Source of the DNA: Streptomyces sp. ALI-76-A
Lineage (GTDB): Bacteria > Actinomycetota > Actinomycetes > Streptomycetales > Streptomycetaceae
Reading direction: 5' to 3'
DNA length: 64,000 nt
NCBI RefSeq assembly: GCF_030287445.1
Contig: NZ_JASVWB010000002.1
Span: 4,774,001-4,838,000 of the forward strand
Position numbers and translations under genes: made by a program. The notes beneath the pieces are model-generated. The model did no database searches. It worked only from the letters and a program-made list of their open reading frames with translations, and was not told the origin of the DNA. Positions within the stretch are counted from its first letter, which is position 1. Each line of letters opens with the position of its first letter. This document shows, piece after piece, positions 25,300 through 32,700 of this stretch.

Positions 25300-25560
25300 G
25301 CCCCACGCACGCCACTACGGGCCCGCAGCCGGGAACGGCGCCCCCTCCATCCCGGTGCCGGCCGATCCCCCGCCGGAGGCATCGCCTTGACCGTGGGCCG
25401 CGCAATGCGGTGATCGGCTCATGGCTACCGGCCCTATCCACATGTGGGCGCGCGTCGGCGGCGGCAGCGCCGAGCGGGCCGAAGGCAGGAGCGCGGGCGC
25501 AGCCAGAGCCGGGAAGCGCGCCCGGCGGAGCGGAGCGCAGCCGGGGCTTGAACCCGTGAA
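25300..25560. other. Non-coding stretch beside the inverted repeat
   Basis: GC-rich, with repeated GCAGCCGGG/GCGCAGCC motifs (about 25326, 25500 and 25535) and no credible gene. It is a candidate site for recognition by the TraB-like translocase or the replication initiator, since AICEs need a cis-acting transfer locus and no other non-coding gap of this size exists in the element. Confidence 0.3.
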
Positions 25561-25568
25561 GAAGGTTG

Positions 25569-26666
25569 TTACTCAGTAGTGGCTGTGATGCGCCACAAGG
25601 GAGCGTCGTACTGCTTCGGACGGCTGTTGATGAGCAGTTGGCGCAGGTCCTCGCGCAAGGAGCCGTTGAGGTTCAGGGCCTCAGTGATGCGGCGGAACGT
25701 CGTGTGTGTGACCCCGCGGCTGTGGGCCTCGGCCTCGAAGTGGTCGAGCTGAGACAGTACGGCCTCCGGGTTGAGCTGCACGGGTGGCTGATCCTTAAGC
25801 CACGCGGCTTTGTTGCGCTCGTAGTCGATCTCCGAGTAGCCGCAGATTTCGCGGCTGTGTACCTCGACCTCGTCCAGGGTGGCGGTCGTCAGGATGGCGC
25901 GGGCCAACTGGTTGCGGGTCAACGCTTCGTCCAGGTCCACCTCATGCACCGTCGGTCCCTCATCGGTGAGGGGAACCGGAAGGCCGGCATCTCGCATCTC
26001 GCAGGTGCCCCGTACGCCTCGGGCTGTCGCCGCGAGCATCCCGGTTGCTTCGGAGGGGTGCCATTCCAGGACGGAGCTGATCGGCTCGACGTCCTTCGCG
26101 GTGAGGGTGTGGAGGAGCGGGCCGAGCAGGCCGCGCAATGCGTCGAGAGGGAGTTCGCCATCGAGGCCGGGGCCCGTCGCCAGGAGGCGGACAGGCGCGT
26201 TCACCTGGCAGCACGCGGCGAGTGTGACGGCGTCGGCAAGCGGACTCTTCAATGTCGGCTCATCGCCGCGGGCGAGGATGTCACCGCCCACGTCCAGCAG
26301 GTCGATCGACTCTGGTGAGAAGTGGTCCACCAGCTCTTCGAGTTGGCGGGTGACGCCTTCGACCCCGTAGCGCGGATCGATCAGCGCGAACGTGTGCCGG
26401 AGTTCTGCTGCGAGGCGGGGGAGAGTCGAACCTGCCGGAGCGATGGGGCGGGCTTCGGCCGGCACTGCCCAGACTGCTGCGGTGAGGGGTTGGAGGCCGG
26501 TGAAGTTGTCCGGTCCTCGGGGACCCGGAACCGGGTCGATCAGTAGGCGGTCCCACGCGTAGGTGAGGATCACCGCCTGGTCCTCGTCGCCGTAGAGGGC
26601 GGCGTGAATCATTGCGGCGGCGACTGCGTCGCCCCCTCCTCCTGCTGCGACGATCAACCGCGTCAT
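25569..26666 (-). CDS. DUF1152 domain protein
   Basis: 365 aa from an ATG at 26666 (MTRLIVAAGGGGDAVAAAMI). The N-terminal glycine-rich loop and the ALLLxxWxR-like ILTYAWDRLLIDPVPGPR match the DUF1152 family, with further blocks IDLLDVGGDILARGDEP and LATGPGLDGELPLDAL. DUF1152 has no proven function; the glycine-rich loop suggests a nucleotide- or cofactor-binding Rossmann-like core. It is divergent from the GntR gene at 26809, with the GntR operator in the shared promoter gap, so it is probably under the same repressor. Confidence 0.75.
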   Translation of the reverse strand: MTRLIVAAGGGGDAVAAAMIHAALYGDEDQAVILTYAWDRLLIDPVPGPRGPDNFTGLQPLTAAVWAVPAEARPIAPAGSTLPRLAAELRHTFALIDPRYGVEGVTRQLEELVDHFSPESIDLLDVGGDILARGDEPTLKSPLADAVTLAACCQVNAPVRLLATGPGLDGELPLDALRGLLGPLLHTLTAKDVEPISSVLEWHPSEATGMLAATARGVRGTCEMRDAGLPVPLTDEGPTVHEVDLDEALTRNQLARAILTTATLDEVEVHSREICGYSEIDYERNKAAWLKDQPPVQLNPEAVLSQLDHFEAEAHSRGVTHTTFRRITEALNLNGSLREDLRQLLINSRPKQYDAPLWRITATTE

Positions 26667-26707
26667 GTGTCTCAGCGTACGGGGTGGGGGGTTGACCACT
26701 CACCTAT

Positions 26708-26730
26708 AGTGGCTAGAGGCCATAGCCACT
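26708..26730 (+). promoter_or_regulatory. GntR operator AGTGGCTA-N7-TAGCCACT
   Basis: A perfect inverted repeat in the gap between the DUF1152 gene and the GntR gene. The half-site AGTGGC recurs at 27585-27625 downstream of the regulator, pointing to one protein acting at both places. Confidence 0.7.
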
Positions 26731-26808
26731 TGTATCGAGAAGCGGGCCTCAGCTCGTAGCGGGGTGCCCGACTACTCGCCTGGGGCTCGCCTTGGGTGAG
26801 GAGGACTG

Positions 26809-27549
26809 ATGCCGCAGATCGAGGAGGCTCAGCCGAAGTATCTGCAGATCGCGCACTACATCCGTGATCAGATTCTTCGGGGTGACCTGCGACCGGGTGA
26901 CGAGGTGCCGTCGGAGCGGCAGTTGGCGGCGGACTGGAAGGTGTCCCGGCCCACGGCCGCACGGTCGTTGGAGGCGCTGAGTCATCAAGGGCTCGTCGAG
27001 AAGCGTCAGGGGTCGGGCACGTACGTGCGCAGCCTCGAAGTAAACCGGCGGGCTCGTGAGTTGTACGGGCGCGCTCGGCAGACCGGGAAGATCTACACGC
27101 CCGGCGAGTACGCCGTGATCACCTCTGCCGGTTGGCTGGAGGCGCCGGACCACGTGGCTGAATCGCTGGGCCTGGTCAAGGATCGCCGGGCGGTGCACCG
27201 GCGGCGGGTGACCAACAACCAGGACGGGCCGATCACGCTGTCCACGTCGTGGTTCGCCCCGGATGTCGGTCAACGTGCGCCGAAGCTTCTGGAGCCGGAA
27301 CGGATCCAAGAGGGAACGCTGCTGTACGTCGAGAACATGACCGGACGGCAGGGTAGTTACGCGGAAGACCGCATGTGCGCGCGTGCGGCGACGGAGGAAG
27401 AGGCCGAGGACCTGCAACTTGCCGCCGGCTCCGCCGTGCTGATCGTGCACCACGTCGTCTTCGACCTCCAGGACCGGCCGTTGGAGTTCGCTGAGGCCAC
27501 CTACCCGCCGCATCGCTGGGCGTTCGAGCAGGGCTACCCCCTCACCTGA
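26809..27549 (+). CDS. GntR-family repressor with UTRA domain (KorSA-like), number 1
   Basis: 246 aa from an ATG at 26809 (GAGGAGGACTG upstream). GntR winged helix at 8-75: YLQIAHYIRDQILRGDLRPG, DEVPSERQLAADWKVSRPT, GLVEKRQGSGTYVR. A UTRA ligand domain (about 95-240) ends with LEFAEATYPPHRW. In pSAM2-like elements a GntR protein of this type keeps excision and transfer silent. Matching palindromes lie on both sides of this gene, so it should control itself, the DUF1152 gene and the small zinc-ribbon gene downstream. Confidence 0.85.
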   Translation: MPQIEEAQPKYLQIAHYIRDQILRGDLRPGDEVPSERQLAADWKVSRPTAARSLEALSHQGLVEKRQGSGTYVRSLEVNRRARELYGRARQTGKIYTPGEYAVITSAGWLEAPDHVAESLGLVKDRRAVHRRRVTNNQDGPITLSTSWFAPDVGQRAPKLLEPERIQEGTLLYVENMTGRQGSYAEDRMCARAATEEEAEDLQLAAGSAVLIVHHVVFDLQDRPLEFAEATYPPHRWAFEQGYPLT

Positions 27550-27584
27550 GGGGGCCAGTTACGGCGAACCGCTTGCGTCCTCCA

Positions 27585-27625
27585 AGTGGCTAATGCCACT
27601 GTCCAGAAAGTGGCTAAGGCCACTT
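27585..27625 (+). promoter_or_regulatory. Two GntR operators AGTGGC-N4-GCCACT
   Basis: AGTGGC-TAAT-GCCACT at 27585-27600 and AAGTGGC-TAAG-GCCACTT at 27608-27625, centres 24 bp apart, just before the ribosome site of the gene at 27645. The half-site is the same as in the 26708 palindrome. Confidence 0.75.
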
Positions 27626-27644
27626 CACTGGGAGGAGGCGTGGT

Positions 27645-27818
27645 GTGACGAGTCAGCGGCCGGATCAGGGCACGCACTTACCTTGCCGGGGTTGCCGGGG
27701 GCGCGGCTGGAAGCGTGTCGGCTCGCGAACGACCCTGGCGCTTGCCACCGCCGCCGATCGCACCCGTGTCACATCGAAGCGGCGCTGCCTCGACTGCGAC
27801 GGCAGCGGCAGGAAGTGA
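27645..27818 (+). CDS. Small zinc-ribbon protein (CxxC pairs)
   Basis: 57 aa from a GTG at 27645 behind GGAGGAGG; too short for a standard long-ORF search. The product has PCRGCRGRGWKRVG near the N-terminus and RRCLDCDGSGRK at the end: two CxxCxGxG-like pairs as in DnaJ-type zinc fingers, so a zinc ribbon is likely. It contains one TTA Leu codon (residue 10), which in Streptomyces makes translation depend on the bldA tRNA. It sits directly behind the GntR operators and 7 bp before the ATPase-like gene. Small proteins of this kind are common in AICEs. Confidence 0.6.
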   Translation: MTSQRPDQGTHLPCRGCRGRGWKRVGSRTTLALATAADRTRVTSKRRCLDCDGSGRK

Positions 27819-27824
27819 GCACCC

Positions 27825-28265
27825 ATGGCCTACATGATCGACCGCTACCCGTCTGAGGAATCACCGCGTCTCGGTGCGATGACCTTGCACCCCGTCGCTG
27901 AATCTGTACCGCGGGCTCGGCGCTGGTTCCGCAAGTTCATCGCCCCGTACAACCCGGCCTGCTCCGTCGACGACTGTGCGCTGATGATCTCGGAGCTGGT
28001 GACCAACGCCATCGCTTACGGCCGGTCGGACGAACCCTGGCTCGTATGGGTTGAGTGGTTCCGTGAGGGGACCTCGCTTCGGGTCGACGTGCACAACCCC
28101 GGCTTTCCGGCGAACGTGCGGCTGAGGCATCCCGACGCCAACGACTCCCACGGGCGTGGGCTGCTCCTGGTCGATTCGCTGGCGGAGTCGTGGCATGCCG
28201 CGCCGAGTCGCTTCGGCGGAACCGTCGTCTCCTTCGTGGTGGCCGATGCCTGGCCCGGAAGGTAA
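27825..28265 (+). CDS. Anti-sigma-factor-like HATPase protein
   Basis: 146 aa from an ATG at 27825 (GGAAGTGAG upstream). The GHKL fold has an N-box DCALMISELVTNAIAYG and a G-box SHGRGLLLVDSLAESW; the whole protein is a single HATPase_c_2 domain like RsbW/SpoIIAB. Such proteins are abundant in Streptomyces and can bind sigma factors or their antagonists. Within an AICE, it may link the element to host developmental or stress state. It is transcribed with the zinc-ribbon gene. Confidence 0.82.
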   Translation: MAYMIDRYPSEESPRLGAMTLHPVAESVPRARRWFRKFIAPYNPACSVDDCALMISELVTNAIAYGRSDEPWLVWVEWFREGTSLRVDVHNPGFPANVRLRHPDANDSHGRGLLLVDSLAESWHAAPSRFGGTVVSFVVADAWPGR

Positions 28266-28317
28266 GAGTTCGCCCCGCTTCTACTTCGACAATCGAAGAT
28301 TCGCTAGTCTGGTTGAC

Positions 28318-28328
28318 CAGTTGACTTG
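28318..28328 (+). promoter_or_regulatory. Operator-like CAGTTGACTTG before the second GntR gene
   Basis: Near-palindrome matching the reverse of the CAAGTCAACTTG sites at 29131 and 29165, 24 bp upstream of the regulator's ATG and within a region with TTGAC-like promoter elements. Confidence 0.55.
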
Positions 28329-28351
28329 GCCAATCTCGACGGGCGGCGTTC

Positions 28352-29080
28352 ATGGCGTATGAAGTGGAGCCACCGAAGTACGTGCGCCTCGCGCAGACGA
28401 TCCAGCGTCGCATCGAGGATGGCACGTATCCGCCCGGCACGCGGGTGCCCAGTGAGAACCAATTGGTGCAGGCCTTCGGGATGTCCCGGCCGACCGTTGT
28501 CCGGGCGCTGGAGCTGCTGAAGCGTGACGGCTGGGTGGAGTCGCGGCAGGGGTTCGGCACGATCGTGCGCGGTCGCCCGGCTGTCGTCGAGCAGAAGGAC
28601 CGCCGGGGGAGTGAGGCGCTCACGCGCGACGAGTCGCAAACGGCGGGGCGGTTGGTCGAAGTCGGTTACGTCCCCGTTCCGGTGCGTGTCGCCTCTGCCC
28701 TTGGGCTGCCCAAGCGGGCCAAGATTCTCATGCGCCGCTTCCTCGTTGAGGAGGAAGGGGAACCGGTGGAGCTGGTGTCGTCCTACTTCCCCGTCGGCCT
28801 GGTCGAAGGCACGGAGCTGGAGAGCGCCGATGCGCTGGCAGGTGGCACCCGCGCACACCTGGAGACGCGCAAGAAGGTCCGCTTCGACCATGTGACGGAA
28901 CGGGTTTCGGCCCGTCTGCCCGAGCGCGCCGAAGCGGAGCTTCTGGATCTCCCTGAGGGTGTTCCGGTCCTCAGCGTCCTGGTCGTCGCGTGTGACGCTT
29001 CCGGGCAGGCGCTGCAAGTCTCCGACGTGCTGCTTCCTGCCGACCGTCAAGAACTGGAAGATACCTATCGCCTGAACTGA
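28352..29080 (+). CDS. GntR-family repressor with UTRA domain, number 2
   Basis: 242 aa from an ATG at 28352. Winged helix: YVRLAQTIQRRIEDGTYPPG, TRVPSENQLVQAFGMSRPTV, DGWVESRQGFGTIVRG. The UTRA domain occupies about 90-235. It is paralogous to the first GntR protein but clearly diverged. Its likely sites, CAAGT-N2-ACTTG, lie before its own gene and before the downstream SCO3933-like/translocase operon, so it probably gates conjugation. The presence of two repressors with different sites suggests stepwise control. Confidence 0.85.
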   Translation: MAYEVEPPKYVRLAQTIQRRIEDGTYPPGTRVPSENQLVQAFGMSRPTVVRALELLKRDGWVESRQGFGTIVRGRPAVVEQKDRRGSEALTRDESQTAGRLVEVGYVPVPVRVASALGLPKRAKILMRRFLVEEEGEPVELVSSYFPVGLVEGTELESADALAGGTRAHLETRKKVRFDHVTERVSARLPERAEAELLDLPEGVPVLSVLVVACDASGQALQVSDVLLPADRQELEDTYRLN

Positions 29081-29130
29081 GTCTGAAAGAGGGCCAGTTC
29101 GCCGCCGGCTCTCACCCGATTCACGCTTGA

Positions 29131-29176
29131 CAAGTCAACTTGGCATCTCTAGCTTCGAACTTGCTAAGTCAACTTG
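29131..29176 (+). promoter_or_regulatory. Two operators CAAGTCAACTTG / TAAGTCAACTTG
   Basis: CAAGTCAACTTG at 29131-29142 is a perfect palindrome; TAAGTCAACTTG at 29165-29176 differs by one base. They are 34 bp apart and end 38 bp before the GTG of the transfer operon's first gene. Confidence 0.72.
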
Positions 29177-29214
29177 TCAGGATGGCAGGTTGATCGACTC
29201 AGAAGGAGAAATCT

Positions 29215-29565
29215 GTGCGTGTGATCCGCATTGACGCCTCGACCGCCACGATCCTGCTCACCGAAGCGCCGGCGCCGAAGGTGCGTGACCGGCAGACCGG
29301 TGAGATCGCCAAGGACGCCGTGAGCGGTGAGGCGCTGATGACCGTCGGCGTCGTCTACATCGACGAAGGTGAGTCGTCGCTGATCCAGGTCACCGTCCCC
29401 GAGAGCGGTGTGACGGACGGCCTGACCGTCGGCGCGCCGGTCTCCCTGCCGGGGCTCATCGCCCGGCCGTGGGAAAGCGTCTTCAACGGGCAGCAGCGGC
29501 ACGGCATCGCCTACCGGGCGACCGCCGTTGCTCCTGGCGCCTTCCCGATGGAGCAGGCGGGCTGA
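29215..29565 (+). CDS. SCO3933-family small regulatory protein
   Basis: 116 aa from a GTG at 29215 (AGAAGGAGAA upstream). The beta-rich protein (MRVIRIDASTATILLTEAPA, GEALMTVGVVYIDEGESSLI, TVGAPVSLPGLIARPWE) belongs to the small conserved proteins that precede the FtsK-like gene in many Streptomyces AICEs and are labelled SCO3933-type. Its role is presumed regulatory or structural in transfer. The stop overlaps the translocase start (TGATG). Confidence 0.7.
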   Translation: MRVIRIDASTATILLTEAPAPKVRDRQTGEIAKDAVSGEALMTVGVVYIDEGESSLIQVTVPESGVTDGLTVGAPVSLPGLIARPWESVFNGQQRHGIAYRATAVAPGAFPMEQAG

Positions 29566-30944
29566 TGGTCGTGACCGACCTGGTGGCATGGGCCGAGCTG
29601 GGCGGGTCGCTCGCTGCGATAGGCGGCGCGGCCTATGCCCGGCATGCCCATCCGGCGGCGTACTGGTCCACGGTCGGGCTGCCGGTCTCGGTGGTCCGGT
29701 TGCTGGCCTCGTACACGTCCACCATGGACGCGTGCGGTCTGACGGTCGAGCCGCCCCGGTGGCGGGCCCTGGCCGTCAAGGCCACGACCCGCCGTGAGGT
29801 CCGGCCCGTGCCTCCCCGCCGGGGCATGATCCGGCCCACCTCGACCGGCCTGCGGCTCCGGCTGCGGCTGGCTCCGGGCCAGGAACCGGCGGACGTGGCG
29901 GCCTCGGCCGAAAGGCTCCGGCATGCCTGGGGCGTTCACGCCGTGTACGTGCGGGACGTCAAGCCCGGCGTCGTGGAACTGCGGCTCGTCGGCTTCGACG
30001 TCCTGCGCAAGGTGCGGATGCCTCGCCGGACCGAAGCCGGTCCGCTCCGCGTGCCGGTGGCTCTGCGGGAGGACGCAACCGCCTTCGTGCGGGACTACAG
30101 GGCCGTGCCTCACGAACTCGTGCTCGGCGCCACGCTGTCCGGCAAGTCCATGTTCCTGCGGAACCTGCTTGCCGGGTTGGCCGCTCAGCCGGTGGTCCTG
30201 GTCGGGATCGACTGCAAGCGCGGGGTGGAGCTGGCGCCGTTCGCTCCCCGGCTCTCTGCGCTGGCGACCGACCCGGAGCAGGCGTCCGAGCTGCTGCCCG
30301 TGCTCGTCAAGGAAATGGAGGACCGATACGACCTGATCAAAGCGCGGCAGGGCATCGCGCCCGGCACCCCGGATGAGCTGATCACCTCGGACGTCTGGGG
30401 CCTGCCGGAGGGCGAACGTCCGGCTCCCATCGTGCTGTTCGTAGACGAAGTGGCAGAGCTCTTCCTCGTCGCCACCAGGAAGGAGGAAGAGCGGCGGGAC
30501 GAGATGGTCACCCAGCTCATCCGGCTCGCCCAGCTTGGCCGTGCGGCCGGCATCTATCTGGAGGTGTGCGGGCAGCGCTTCGGGGCCGAGCTGGGCAAGG
30601 GAGCGACCATGCTCCGGGCTCAGCTCACTGGCCGGGTCTGCCATCGGGTGAATGACGAAGCGTCCGCGAAGATGGCGCTCGGTGACATCGCCCCTGAGGC
30701 TGTCCTGGCCTCCTGCGCCATCGCTGCCGAGTTGCCCGGCCTCGCCGTTGTCGGCGACACGTCCGGCGGCTGGTCCCGCATCCGCACCCCTCACCTGTCC
30801 CTCGCCGACGCTGCGGCCACGTGCCGTGAAACGGCGCACCTCGCCCCGGACGTTCCGGCGCTCGCGCCCTTCCGGCCCTACCTCCCTCCCGTGCCGGTGA
30901 AGGAGTCCAGCCCTCTGGCCACTCCTCAACCGATCACCGAGTAG
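29565..30944 (+). CDS. FtsK/SpoIIIE-type DNA translocase (TraB/TraSA-like)
   Basis: 459 aa from an ATG at 29565. The N-terminus is only weakly hydrophobic (about 10-50). Walker A is GATLSGKSMF (about 188-197), Walker B is PIVLFVDEVAELF (about 292), and the RecA-like core continues through QLIRLAQLGRAAGIYLEVCG. Such proteins form hexameric pumps that move double-stranded element DNA between mycelia. The classical C-terminal winged helix is not obvious; the end is a Pro-rich tail. It is intact and expressed behind the second GntR operator. Confidence 0.9.
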   Translation: MVVTDLVAWAELGGSLAAIGGAAYARHAHPAAYWSTVGLPVSVVRLLASYTSTMDACGLTVEPPRWRALAVKATTRREVRPVPPRRGMIRPTSTGLRLRLRLAPGQEPADVAASAERLRHAWGVHAVYVRDVKPGVVELRLVGFDVLRKVRMPRRTEAGPLRVPVALREDATAFVRDYRAVPHELVLGATLSGKSMFLRNLLAGLAAQPVVLVGIDCKRGVELAPFAPRLSALATDPEQASELLPVLVKEMEDRYDLIKARQGIAPGTPDELITSDVWGLPEGERPAPIVLFVDEVAELFLVATRKEEERRDEMVTQLIRLAQLGRAAGIYLEVCGQRFGAELGKGATMLRAQLTGRVCHRVNDEASAKMALGDIAPEAVLASCAIAAELPGLAVVGDTSGGWSRIRTPHLSLADAAATCRETAHLAPDVPALAPFRPYLPPVPVKESSPLATPQPITE

Positions 30945-31024
30945 CCAACCCGCTTCCACGGTCGGCGCGGCCGTCCCGCGCCAAGTCCCTACCCCACCCA
31001 TGCCCGGAACTAGAAGGAGTGGCC

Positions 31025-31681
31025 GTGCGCGCCCTGCCCGTCCGCGTGGACGCCGTGCTCGTTCAAGCGGTGATCGCCGCCGCGCTGTCCTTCGCTCACC
31101 TGCACGACCTGGCCTCGGCCGCCGGACAGGACGGCTGGAAGGCGTGGGCCTATCCGGTCTCCGTCGACCTGCTGTTGGTGGCGGCCTGGCGGCGCCTGCG
31201 CTCCGGTGAGGCGAAAACGGCCGGGTGGTGCTGGTTCCTCGTAGCGCTGACGGCATCCCTCGGCGCCAACGTCGCCACCGCCGGACTGCTCGACTTGGAG
31301 AACGTACCGGCTTGGCTCCGCATCCTCGTCGCCGGCTGGCCCGCGGTCGCCTTCCTCGGCGGCACGCTGCTCGCTCACGGAGCAGTGAATCCCAGCGCGG
31401 AGCGGGCGACGGCACCGGAACCGCCTTCGACAGCACGGGCGCCGGAACCGACCGCCGCAGATGTCGAGCCGCCCACGGCAGCGCCCGAACTGCCGACCGC
31501 CGCGCCGGAGTCGGCTTCATTGCCTCCGTCCTCGGTACCGCCCGCGCTCGTCACTCTCGCCCGGAAGGTCGCCGACGAACACCGCGCCCGGACCGGAACC
31601 GACATCGACACCTCGACCCTTCGCGCCCGGCTCGGTGTGCCCATGCCGCTCGCCGAAGCCATCACCACCCAACTCACCTGA
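31025..31681 (+). CDS. DUF2637 membrane protein (SpdB-like)
   Basis: 218 aa from a GTG at 31025 (AAGGAG 6 nt upstream; an in-frame GTG at 31019 overlaps the ribosome site). Four hydrophobic segments within residues 1-125 (AVLVQAVIAAALSFAHLHDL, VSVDLLLVAAW, WFLVALTASLGANVATAGLL, VAGWPAVAFLGGTLLAHG) form the DUF2637 domain. The tail is Pro/Ala/Glu-rich and ends in a helix with a short HTH-like segment. These proteins act with Spd peptides in spreading the element along the mycelium. Confidence 0.85.
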   Translation: MRALPVRVDAVLVQAVIAAALSFAHLHDLASAAGQDGWKAWAYPVSVDLLLVAAWRRLRSGEAKTAGWCWFLVALTASLGANVATAGLLDLENVPAWLRILVAGWPAVAFLGGTLLAHGAVNPSAERATAPEPPSTARAPEPTAADVEPPTAAPELPTAAPESASLPPSSVPPALVTLARKVADEHRARTGTDIDTSTLRARLGVPMPLAEAITTQLT

Positions 31682-31699
31682 CCCGGAGGACTTTCCCCC

Positions 31700-31891
31700 T
31701 TGCGCCCGTCCACGCTCCGCGCGCTGAAGCGCGCCGCCGAGCTGACCCGACAGAACCGCCTCACCGAAGCCGTGCTGATCGCCGAGCCGGTGATCCTCGC
31801 CGCCGACAGCTACGAGGGCGACGAGATCTTGCGCTGGCTGGCCGACCACGTCACCGACTTCACCGGCGAAACCGACAAGGAGATGCCCTGA
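31700..31891 (+). CDS. Small hypothetical AICE protein
   Basis: 63 aa from a TTG at 31700 (CCCGGAGGA upstream). The helical product (MRPSTLRALKRAAELTRQNR, LIAEPVILAADSYEGDEILR) has no membrane segment. It overlaps the next gene (TGATG), so it belongs to the transfer operon. Similar small proteins recur at this place in other AICEs; no activity is known. Confidence 0.6.
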   Translation: MRPSTLRALKRAAELTRQNRLTEAVLIAEPVILAADSYEGDEILRWLADHVTDFTGETDKEMP

Positions 31892-32082
31892 TGTCCGCCA
31901 ACCGCCGTTTCCGCCGCGTCGTCCGCATCGGCCCCGTCCAGGTCGCCACGTACTACGACAGCCGGGGCCGCGAGAAGCACACCGCCGCCTGCACGGCTCC
32001 GCGCTGCGGCTTCTCCACCGACTACGACAGCCGCCCCGCCGCCGAGCTGGCCGCGCGCACCCACCGCTGCCGCGTCCGCTGA
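31891..32082 (+). CDS. Mobile-element transfer protein, small Cys-containing
   Basis: 63 aa from an ATG at 31891. The product RRFRRVVRIGPVQVATYYDS has AACTAPRCGFSTDYDS with a C-x5-C and a late HRC, suggesting a small metal-stabilised fold. It is a conserved member of AICE spread loci, usually labelled mobile element transfer protein. It is coupled to the preceding gene by overlap. Confidence 0.7.
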   Translation: MSANRRFRRVVRIGPVQVATYYDSRGREKHTAACTAPRCGFSTDYDSRPAAELAARTHRCRVR

Positions 32083-32091
32083 GGAGCTCCC

Positions 32092-32286
32092 GTGACCGTC
32101 TCGCTGCCGCTCGTCTTCGTCCTGGGCGTCATCGCCTGGGCCGCGATCAAGTTTCTCGGCATCCGCCTCTGGGTCGCCGTCGTGATCGCGCTGTTCGGCT
32201 TCTGGCTCTCGCACACCATCCTCGCCCCGGCCATCGAGTCCGGCACCCGCTCCGGGGTCGACGTCGTCAACGGCACCCGCGAATGA
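32092..32286 (+). CDS. Small two-helix membrane protein (SpdC-like)
   Basis: 64 aa from a GTG at 32092 (GAGGAG upstream). It is almost wholly hydrophobic: LPLVFVLGVIAWAAIKFLGI and LWVAVVIALFGFWLSHTIL. Its size, position and topology fit the Spd membrane peptides of AICEs, which help the element spread within recipient mycelium. Confidence 0.7.
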   Translation: MTVSLPLVFVLGVIAWAAIKFLGIRLWVAVVIALFGFWLSHTILAPAIESGTRSGVDVVNGTRE

Positions 32287-32312
32287 CACCCCGACTGACA
32301 AGGAGTCCCGCG

Positions 32313-32570
32313 ATGTTCCGCCCCAAGCTGCCCGACACCCCGCACGTCCCGAGCATCACCACCCACATCCCGCAGGACCGCGCCCCGGCTCCCATCGCCG
32401 GCCGCTCGGTCGCCCCGTTCGTGAGGGTCGGCGCCGGTGCGGTGGCCGCCGTGGTCGTCGTCGGCGTCGTCCTCACCGCGCTCCTGGCGGCGGTCGCCGT
32501 CTCGGCCGTGTCCGTGGCTATCGCCGCCGTGGTCCTGCGCTCCCTCGTCACCGGCGCCAACAGGCGCTGA
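32313..32570 (+). CDS. SpdD-like small membrane protein
   Basis: 85 aa from an ATG at 32313 (AAGGAGTCCCGCG upstream). The N-terminus MFRPKLPDTPHVPSITTH is typical of SpdD peptides of AICEs, followed by one long Ala/Val-rich helix (AVAAVVVVGVVLTALLAAVA). It is the last transfer-side gene before rep; the gap of about 90 bp contains GC-rich hairpins but no clear terminator. Confidence 0.72.
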   Translation: MFRPKLPDTPHVPSITTHIPQDRAPAPIAGRSVAPFVRVGAGAVAAVVVVGVVLTALLAAVAVSAVSVAIAAVVLRSLVTGANRR

Positions 32571-32700
32571 CCGGCCGCCGGGGCGGCAAACGCCGCCAAG
32601 CATCCCGCCGCCCCGGGGCCGCTCCTCCCAACCGCCGAAACAGTCGAAAGGAAGACCCATCATCACCCGGCAGACTCCGCCCCCGCTGGCGGAACTCTCC

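Noticed and set aside
27593..27856. 87-codon plus-strand ORF
   Set aside because: The frame crosses the GntR operators and ignores the GGAGGAGG site; the CxxC frame from 27645 is more convincing.
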